The translations under genes and the position numbers were made by a program. The notes beneath the pieces were generated by a model. That model made no database searches, had not been told where the DNA came from, and saw nothing but the letters and a program-made list of their open reading frames with translations. DNA of 12,879 nt from Candidatus Delongbacteria bacterium (GTDB lineage Bacteria > UBA4055): positions 1 through 12,879 of the forward strand of contig WTAK01000427.1 of the NCBI GenBank assembly GCA_013139625.1. The letters are read 5' to 3'. Shown here piece by piece: positions 8,110 through 12,879 of this stretch; position 1 is the first letter of the stretch, and every line of letters starts with the position of its first letter.

Positions 8110-8116
8110 TTACAAA

Positions 8117-11100
8117 ATGAAAAAAATAATACTAAGCTTCATAGCAATTTTACTGCTGTTTACATCGGCTTTACATGCAGAATCTGTATTTTCCTCTGAA
8201 AATATTATTGCAGATAATGTAACCGCAGTAGATGGTGCTCAGTCAGTTTTTTCTATTGATATTGATGGTGACGGTGATATTGATGTACTGTCTGCTTCCG
8301 AAATTGATAATAAAATTGCTTGGCATGAAAATACAGGGAACAAATTCTTCATTAATCATGTAATTTCTACAACTGCTGATGGAGCAAAATCTGTTTTCGC
8401 CTTAGATATGGATGGTGACGGTGATATTGATGTACTGTCTGCTTCGTACGATGATGATAAGATCGCTTGGTATGAAAATGACGGCAATCAAAATTTTACC
8501 GAAAATGTAATTTCTACAACTGCTGATGGAGCAGAATCTGTTTTCGCCTTAGATATGGATGGTGATGGAGATATAGATGTTGTATCTGCTTCGTATAATG
8601 ATGATACAATTGCCTGGTATGAAAATGACGGCAATCAAAATTTTACCGAAAATGTAATTTCTACAACTGCTGATGGAGCAGGATCTGTTTTCGCTCTTGA
8701 TGTGGATGGAGATGGGAATATAGATGTATTATCTGCTTCAAAATTAGATGATAAGATAACTTGGTATAAAAATGATGGTAGTGAGAATTTTACAGAGCAA
8801 ATAATCTCTGTTACAGCTGATGGAGCCTTAGAAGTTTATGCTTTAGATTTGGATGAAGACGGTGATATAGATGTTTTATCAGCATTATCTGTTAGTGATA
8901 AAATTGTTTGGTATGAAAATGACGGGAATGAGAATTTTACTGAAAGAATAATTTCCACAAATGTAGATGGTGCAAGCTCTATCTATGCTCTTGATATGGA
9001 TAATGATAATGATATTGATATATTCTCAGCTTCAAAATTAGATGATAAGGTAGCTTGGTATGAAAATGATGGTAATGAAAACTTTACAGAATCTGTGATT
9101 ACTAATTCAGCTGATAGAGCAATGCAGGTTTTTGCTCTTGATATGGACAATGATAATGATATTGATGTACTGTCGGCATCATACAATGACGATAAAATTT
9201 CTTGGCATGAAAACGATGGGAATCAAAGTTTTACGGAACATTTATTAACTCCAAATGCGGATAATCCGCGTGCTATATATGGAGTTGATATGGATAGTGA
9301 TGGTGATACTGATATTTTAGCAGGGTCTGTAGGTTCTAGTAGAATTTCATGGTTTAAAAATGATGGTAGTCAGAATTTTACCGAGCAAATTATTAAAAAC
9401 AACTCTGCAGGAGTTTATGCAGTTTATGCCATAGATATAGACGATGATGGTGATATGGATGCTTTGTCGGCTGTTGGTAATAGTGTCGAATGGCATGAAA
9501 ACGATGGTAGTGAAAATTTTACTAATCATACAATAAGTACTAACGCAGTTGATGCCCAGTCTGTTTACGCTATTGATATTGATGATGACGGTGATATTGA
9601 TATTTTATCTGCTTCTTCAACGGATGATAAGATCGCTTGGTATAAAAATGACGGCAATGAGAATTTTACAGAATACACAATCTCCACATTTGCCGATGAA
9701 GCTCGTTCTGTTTATGCCATAGATATTGATTCTGATGGTGATATTGATGTTGTATCAGCTTCTTCAGCGAATGATAAGATTGCTTGGTATGAAAATGACG
9801 GCGGTGAGAATTTCACAGGACACACAATTTCTACAAATGCAGATTATGCTATTTCCGTATCTGCCATAGATGTTGATAATGACGGCGATATTGATGTTGT
9901 ATCAGCATCCTACATGGATGATAAAATCGCATGGTATGAAAATGACGGGAATGAAAATTTTACGGATCATACAGTTTCAGTTAAAGCAAACGGTGCTTTT
10001 TCAGTTAAAGCTTCCGATATTGATAATGATGGTGATGTTGATTTTATATCCGGATCTACTATTTCAGGAAAAGTTATTTGGCATGAAAATAATGGCAATC
10101 AGAATTTTACGGATAATACAATTAATATTACCGATGCCATTGCTGTTTGTGTCGCTGATATTGATGTTGATGGCGATCTTGATATCTTATCTGCTTCATG
10201 GGATACAGATAAAGTCGCATGGTATGAAAATATAGTAAATGAGGATCTTATAATAAATAATCTTTCCTATGCTACTGACGATGGTAATGGTAACTGGACA
10301 ACGATTAATCAAACCATCAATGAACTTGATACTCTGAATTTTGCTGTGGAAGCAGTTGATCCTGAGGGCAATGAAATTGATTATTATTGGAAATTAGATG
10401 GTTTTACGTTGAGTATTGACTCAACGTATGCTTACATAACAAACTATAATTCGGCAGGTCCTCATTTATTAACCTTAGAAATTAATGATAATTTTGGCAG
10501 TAAAAACTCTCTTATTTATAATTGGGTGATCACCGTTAATAATGTTGATAGAGCCATTGTCGTAGCTGATTTAAGTTATGCCACCGATGATGGTAATGGT
10601 AATTGGACTGAAACTGATCAGGTCATTGATGAAAATGACCAGTTAAATTTTAGCATAACAGCTTCTGATCCTGATGGCAATACTTTAACCTATAGCTGGA
10701 AACTAGATGGCAATGAGGAAAGTAATAATTCAAGCTATTTATTTGCTACCGATTTTGAATCAGCCAGGAATCACGCAGTAACTTTATCTGTATCAGATGG
10801 AGACAGTAAGAATACTTTATACTATTTCTGGTCTGTAGATGTTAATGATATAGACATACCTATGGTAGTTTTTGATGTTTCTTATGCTACTGAAGTTGAC
10901 GGGGAATGGATTACTGAAAATCAGGTGGTCAACGAGCTTGATACTCTTAATTTTGCTATTGATGCATTAGATTCTGATGGGAATGAAATAACTTATGTCT
11001 GGAAATTAGATGCAGATACAGTTTCTACAACTTCTGCTTATGATTTCACAACAGATTATGAAGGTGCAGGTGAATATATTCTAACTGTTGATTTTACGGA

Positions 11101-11395
11101 TAACTTTGGAGCCAAGGAAGTTAAAAACTCACTTTCATATAGCTGGACAATTACTGTAAATGATATAGCTCTAAATGCCCCGGAAAATCTAGCAACTACA
11201 ACGATTACTGCATCAGAAGCGAATTTAACATGGGATGCAGTAACAGGAGCAACTATCTATTATATTTACAGATCAATTGAACCATATAGCGGATTTATAC
11301 AGATAGGTACATCACCAACACCTGATTATACCGACAATGATGTGTCAGGAAGTAATAAATATTTCTATTACATAACAGCTGATAATGCGAAATAA
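8117..11395 (+). CDS. FG-GAP/VCBS repeat protein with Ig-like repeats and C-terminal Fn3-like tail
   Basis: A 1092-residue secreted protein, paralogous to the gene at the left edge. A signal peptide (residues 1 to about 22, Ala-Leu-His-Ala) precedes fourteen FG-GAP units of about 49 residues (to about residue 706), each with a D-x-D-x-D-G-D type calcium loop. Fourteen units could form two seven-bladed propellers. Units 6 and 7 have Asn for the loop Gly (Asp-Asn-Asp-Asn-Asp), and unit 9 is shortened. Next come three Ig/PKD-like repeats of about 102 residues, with Leu/Val-Ser-Tyr-Ala-Thr at residues 716, 819 and 921 and a Tyr-x-Trp-Lys-Leu-Asp strand in each. Residues 1021-1092 are the Fn3-like module shared with genes 1 and 4. 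The gene follows the protease by 19 nt and ends before an intrinsic terminator. A calcium-dependent surface adhesin or scaffold is likely; the ligand is unknown. Confidence 0.92.
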   Translation: MKKIILSFIAILLLFTSALHAESVFSSENIIADNVTAVDGAQSVFSIDIDGDGDIDVLSASEIDNKIAWHENTGNKFFINHVISTTADGAKSVFALDMDGDGDIDVLSASYDDDKIAWYENDGNQNFTENVISTTADGAESVFALDMDGDGDIDVVSASYNDDTIAWYENDGNQNFTENVISTTADGAGSVFALDVDGDGNIDVLSASKLDDKITWYKNDGSENFTEQIISVTADGALEVYALDLDEDGDIDVLSALSVSDKIVWYENDGNENFTERIISTNVDGASSIYALDMDNDNDIDIFSASKLDDKVAWYENDGNENFTESVITNSADRAMQVFALDMDNDNDIDVLSASYNDDKISWHENDGNQSFTEHLLTPNADNPRAIYGVDMDSDGDTDILAGSVGSSRISWFKNDGSQNFTEQIIKNNSAGVYAVYAIDIDDDGDMDALSAVGNSVEWHENDGSENFTNHTISTNAVDAQSVYAIDIDDDGDIDILSASSTDDKIAWYKNDGNENFTEYTISTFADEARSVYAIDIDSDGDIDVVSASSANDKIAWYENDGGENFTGHTISTNADYAISVSAIDVDNDGDIDVVSASYMDDKIAWYENDGNENFTDHTVSVKANGAFSVKASDIDNDGDVDFISGSTISGKVIWHENNGNQNFTDNTINITDAIAVCVADIDVDGDLDILSASWDTDKVAWYENIVNEDLIINNLSYATDDGNGNWTTINQTINELDTLNFAVEAVDPEGNEIDYYWKLDGFTLSIDSTYAYITNYNSAGPHLLTLEINDNFGSKNSLIYNWVITVNNVDRAIVVADLSYATDDGNGNWTETDQVIDENDQLNFSITASDPDGNTLTYSWKLDGNEESNNSSYLFATDFESARNHAVTLSVSDGDSKNTLYYFWSVDVNDIDIPMVVFDVSYATEVDGEWITENQVVNELDTLNFAIDALDSDGNEITYVWKLDADTVSTTSAYDFTTDYEGAGEYILTVDFTDNFGAKEVKNSLSYSWTITVNDIALNAPENLATTTITASEANLTWDAVTGATIYYIYRSIEPYSGFIQIGTSPTPDYTDNDVSGSNKYFYYITADNAK
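8240..10236 (+). repeat. In-frame 147-nt tandem repeat array (14 FG-GAP units)
   Basis: Fourteen units follow one another without spacers. Units 2-4 are almost identical, while units 8, 9, 13 and 14 are diverged, and units 9 and 14 are shorter than 49 residues. The pattern of one homogenised block inside an older array points to recent duplication or gene conversion. Confidence 0.88.
8468..8681 (+). repeat. 67-nt perfect direct repeat, copies 147 nt apart
   Basis: Bases 8468-8534 and 8615-8681 are identical by hand comparison, spanning the Trp-Tyr-Glu-Asn-Asp-Gly to Ala-Asp-Gly-Ala part of units 2/3 and 3/4. Identity at silent positions shows recent homogenisation and makes this a likely site of unit gain or loss. 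Confidence 0.88.
10247..11176 (+). repeat. Three Ig/PKD-like repeats of about 102 codons
   Basis: Repeat anchors (Leu/Val-Ser-Tyr-Ala-Thr) start at 10262, 10571 and 10877, giving periods of 103 and 102 codons. Each repeat has a Glu-Leu-Asp-Thr-Leu-Asn-Phe-like strand, Asp-x-(Asp/Glu)-Gly-Asn, Trp-Lys-Leu-Asp and a closing Trp-x-(Ile/Val)-x-Val-Asn. They probably act as a spacer stalk between the propellers and the C-terminal tail. Confidence 0.8.
11177..11392 (+). repeat. C-terminal Fn3-like module, copy 3 (72 codons)
   Basis: Third copy of the module. It is closest to copy 1, with 51 of the last 58 residues identical by hand count, and has the same 23-residue end. It begins Ala-Pro-Glu-Asn-Leu, a typical Fn3 opening, and ends with Lys at the extreme C-terminus. 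Confidence 0.9.
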
Positions 11396-11474
11396 ACATA
11401 AATTGAAGATATTTATTAGGACTTTTTAACTAAAAACACTTAAGCCTGTTAAACCGTAAAAAAGGACTAATAAT

Positions 11475-11504
11475 AAAGCTCGAAAAATATTTCGGGCTTT
11501 TTTT
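11475..11504 (+). terminator. Intrinsic terminator of the five-gene operon
   Basis: An arm AAAGCTCGAAA pairs with TTTCGGGCTTT (one T-G wobble) around an AATA loop, and a run of seven T ends at 11504. It lies 80 nt past the last stop codon. On the minus strand the following T-run is poor, so it mainly serves the plus-strand genes. Confidence 0.85.
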
Positions 11505-11518
11505 CACTAAATTCAAAG

Positions 11519-11536
11519 GGTGCTCAACTGAGCACC
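11519..11536 (-). terminator. Hairpin, candidate terminator of the minus-strand lipoprotein gene
   Basis: GGTGCTC and GAGCACC form a perfect 7-bp stem around a 4-nt loop. Read on the minus strand it is followed by CTTTGAATTT, a weak T-tract. It lies 53 nt beyond the stop of the convergent gene. It could also be an inert hairpin separating the two convergent units. Confidence 0.5.
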
Positions 11537-11589
11537 TTCTAGACTTAATCAATAAAACAATAGATAAATATATATATGAAAAGGTTGTT

Positions 11590-12081
11590 TTATGTATATT
11601 CAAATTTTCTAACTGCAATATCATCTCCACTGGTATCGATCAAATAAAGATGATCACCATAGAATCTGATCTTCAGATTCATTTCAAAATCAATTTCACC
11701 CTTCATTATATCAAATTTAATCGTATTAAGGAAAACTCCATCCTCAAATATATCAAAATATAGATCTTTATTTTCATCAGAATGCTCTCTTGTATTTAAC
11801 ACCCATAATCTTTCATATTTATCTTCCCAGAGACCATGAATCGCTTTTCTATAATGTACTTCAGATTTATTTTCATTAATTTCATCACCATTACTTACTG
11901 ATATAGATTTATTTAGTTTTGCCAATTCTCCTTTGGTCATTTTAATTTTTCTATAATTTTTCGAAATATTGTATAATTCCTTACCTGTATTGTCATAAAC
12001 TCTGACTCTGTAATTGTCTTCACTAATATCAGCTATATATATATTATTTTCTGAAAGGGTGTATATCTGCATAAAATCCAT
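11590..12081 (-). CDS. 3' part of a frameshifted six-bladed beta-propeller lipoprotein gene
   Basis: These 163 residues are the C-terminal half of the protein begun at 12749. The frame is open upstream of the ATG at 12081 back to about 12141, reading Lys-Glu-Arg-Pro-Tyr-Leu-Tyr-Lys-Ile-Glu-Phe-Asn-Pro-Ala-Asp-Pro, and no Shine-Dalgarno precedes the ATG, so it is not an independent gene. It contains further propeller strands: Asn-Ile-Tyr-Ile-Ala-Asp, Val-Arg-Val-Tyr-Asp-Asn-Thr-Gly-Lys-Glu-Leu, Leu-Trp-Val-Leu-Asn and His-Leu-Tyr-Leu-Ile-Asp. If the defect is real, this half is probably untranslated. Joined to the upstream part with one added base, it completes a 386-residue protein of ordinary family length. 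Confidence 0.7.
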   Translation of the reverse strand: MDFMQIYTLSENNIYIADISEDNYRVRVYDNTGKELYNISKNYRKIKMTKGELAKLNKSISVSNGDEINENKSEVHYRKAIHGLWEDKYERLWVLNTREHSDENKDLYFDIFEDGVFLNTIKFDIMKGEIDFEMNLKIRFYGDHLYLIDTSGDDIAVRKFEYT

Positions 12082-12086
12082 TGGAT

Positions 12087-12749
12087 TTAATTTTGGATCT
12101 GCAGGATTAAATTCAATTTTATATAAGTAAGGTCTTTCTTTTTATTCATCTCAGGATCGAACATCGATATTGAACTCTTTAAAAAGACTTTACCTTCTTC
12201 AACATCTGCAGTAAGATCAGTTCCGACCATAAAATTGTTCTTATTTGAAGCTATGATAAATTCAGGCGTTCTATTGCCATATTGTTTGCTATCTATAAAA
12301 TTGCCTTCTGTATCAAATTTAATGATCTTAAAAGTAGAGGGATCAGAGATATATACTATATCATTTAATATTACTAAATTCTTTGCCTGACCATATTCAC
12401 CAGGTCCAGTTCCAACATTTCCAAAACTTTTAAGGAAATGACCGTTCTTATCAAATTTTTTGATCGTATTGCTGTTTTCGTCAACAATATATATATTTTC
12501 TTTACTGTCAACTGAGATATCATTAGATGAGAAGAAAGATCTTAAAGAGTCTTCAGAACCATTATCCCCTTTGATGGACAATATTTCTTTAAATTTATAG
12601 TTAAATTCATTATTTGCAGGTTCAACCTTGTTAATATAATTCTTTATACCGTTAATTTCTTTAACAGTATAGTTTAATGCTTCTTCTTTTTTGCCGCAAC
12701 CTAATAATAGCATTATTGCTACTATTCCCAATACGATTTGTTTTTGCAT
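12087..12749 (-). CDS. 5' part of a six-bladed beta-propeller (NHL-like) lipoprotein gene, frameshifted
   Basis: Residues 1-18 are a lipoprotein signal with lipobox Leu-Leu-Gly-Cys18, so the product would be membrane-anchored. The Shine-Dalgarno is AAGGAGA (minus strand, 12754-12760). NHL-like blades follow: Asn-Ile-Tyr-Ile-Val-Asp, Ile-Lys-Lys-Phe-Asp-Lys-Asn-Gly-His-Phe-Leu, Gly-Asn-Val-Gly-Thr-Gly-Pro-Gly-Glu-Tyr, then Ile-Val-Tyr-Ile-Ser-Asp and Ile-Ile-Lys-Phe-Asp-Thr-Glu-Gly-Asn-Phe. This is typical of the six-bladed-propeller lipoproteins common in Bacteroidetes, whose role is mostly unknown (ligand binding is suspected). After about residue 203 the frame is lost and reads 17 aberrant residues to a stop. 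The full gene is 12749-11590. It is convergent with the operon and probably separately regulated. Confidence 0.8.
   Translation of the reverse strand: MQKQIVLGIVAIMLLLGCGKKEEALNYTVKEINGIKNYINKVEPANNEFNYKFKEILSIKGDNGSEDSLRSFFSSNDISVDSKENIYIVDENSNTIKKFDKNGHFLKSFGNVGTGPGEYGQAKNLVILNDIVYISDPSTFKIIKFDTEGNFIDSKQYGNRTPEFIIASNKNNFMVGTDLTADVEEGKVFLKSSISMFDPEMNKKKDLTYIKLNLILQIQN
12135..12143 (-). other. Frameshift site (apparent -1 in an A-run)
   Basis: On the minus strand ATGAATAAAAAGAAAG encodes Met201-Asn-Lys-Lys. Adding one A to the five-A run (12139-12143) joins the two reading frames directly into Lys-Glu-Arg-Pro-Tyr-Leu-Tyr-Lys-Ile. The span 11590-12749 is 1160 nt, and 1161 would be exactly 387 codons. 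A homopolymer error in sequencing or assembly is as likely as a true mutation. Confidence 0.75.
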
Positions 12750-12879
12750 TTTGTCTCCTTTTGTTTGTTTAATTTATAGACTCAGCGTTAAATAAAAGGT
12801 TGTCATTTATTCAACAATTACCTACAATTTAATATATTTTATTAAATTATCTAATGTTTAATTCGCGAAATGTTAATTT
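12750..12879. other. AT-rich upstream region of the lipoprotein gene
   Basis: Apart from the Shine-Dalgarno at 12754-12760 no coding frame is seen. The region presumably holds the minus-strand promoter, but no convincing -35/-10 pair or Bacteroidetes-type -7 box could be fixed by eye. A small TTCGCGAA palindrome lies near 12862-12869. Confidence 0.45.

Larger units (their letters stand above)
11396..11589. other. Convergent intergenic gap
   Basis: This 194-nt stretch separates the operon from the minus-strand gene. Apart from the two hairpins at 11475-11504 and 11519-11536, no gene, RNA or repeat is visible in it. Confidence 0.7.

Noticed and set aside
8087..8116. ATG at 8087 as the start of the second FG-GAP gene, overlapping the protease
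   Set aside because: It has no ribosome binding site and would add polar residues before a clear signal peptide; the ATG at 8117 has AAGGA at a proper distance.
8240..10236. CRISPR-like regular repeats
   Set aside because: The 147-nt period is in frame, carries no unique spacers and encodes FG-GAP blades.
11590..12081. Independent gene starting at 12081
   Set aside because: No ribosome binding site, and the open frame continues upstream in register with the propeller lipoprotein after a one-base correction.
12781..12879. Promoter or operator in the right-hand AT-rich end
   Set aside because: Several TATAAA-like and TTG-like words exist but none is better placed than expected by chance in such AT-rich DNA.

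Overview
The window is AT-rich (single-line counts mostly 33-42% G+C) and carries genes for large secreted proteins. Calcium-type FG-GAP/VCBS repeats, a gingipain-like C25 protease, a nidogen-like beta-sandwich and a six-bladed-propeller lipoprotein together suggest a bacterium of the Fibrobacteres-Chlorobi-Bacteroidetes (FCB) supergroup or a related uncultured phylum such as Cloacimonadota or Delongbacteria. That placement is inference from protein style. No rRNA or other marker gene is present.

Layout: bases 1-11395 hold five plus-strand genes with gaps of 15-41 nt, ending at an intrinsic terminator (about 11475-11504), so they look like one operon whose start lies left of the window. In order they are: (1) the 3' part of an FG-GAP repeat protein; (2) a 153-residue exported protein; (3) a 701-residue fibre-like protein with a 17-residue repeat stalk and a C-terminal S74 self-cleaving chaperone; (4) a 1213-residue C25 cysteine protease; (5) a 1092-residue FG-GAP repeat protein paralogous to gene 1. 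Genes 2-5 each begin with a signal peptide. From 11590 to 12749 on the minus strand lies a six-bladed-propeller lipoprotein gene, split by an apparent one-base deletion in an A-run. The convergent gap (11396-11589) holds two hairpins. The last 130 bases contain only the upstream region of the lipoprotein gene.

The unifying feature is the C-terminus. Genes 1, 4 and 5 encode unrelated or differently assembled proteins that all end in the same 72-residue fibronectin-III-like module, aligned without gaps and with the last 23 residues identical. Gene 2 ends in a divergent 69-residue relative. Gene 3 is the exception and ends in an S74 domain. The simplest reading is a co-expressed set of cell-surface or matrix proteins (two calcium-dependent beta-propeller proteins, a trimeric fibre, a protease and a small companion) sharing a C-terminal export, anchoring or assembly tag, comparable in role to the type IX secretion C-terminal domain but not visibly the same. 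The protease belongs to the same peptidase family as PorU, the type IX sortase, which makes a processing role for it worth testing. It carries the tag itself and could equally be cargo.
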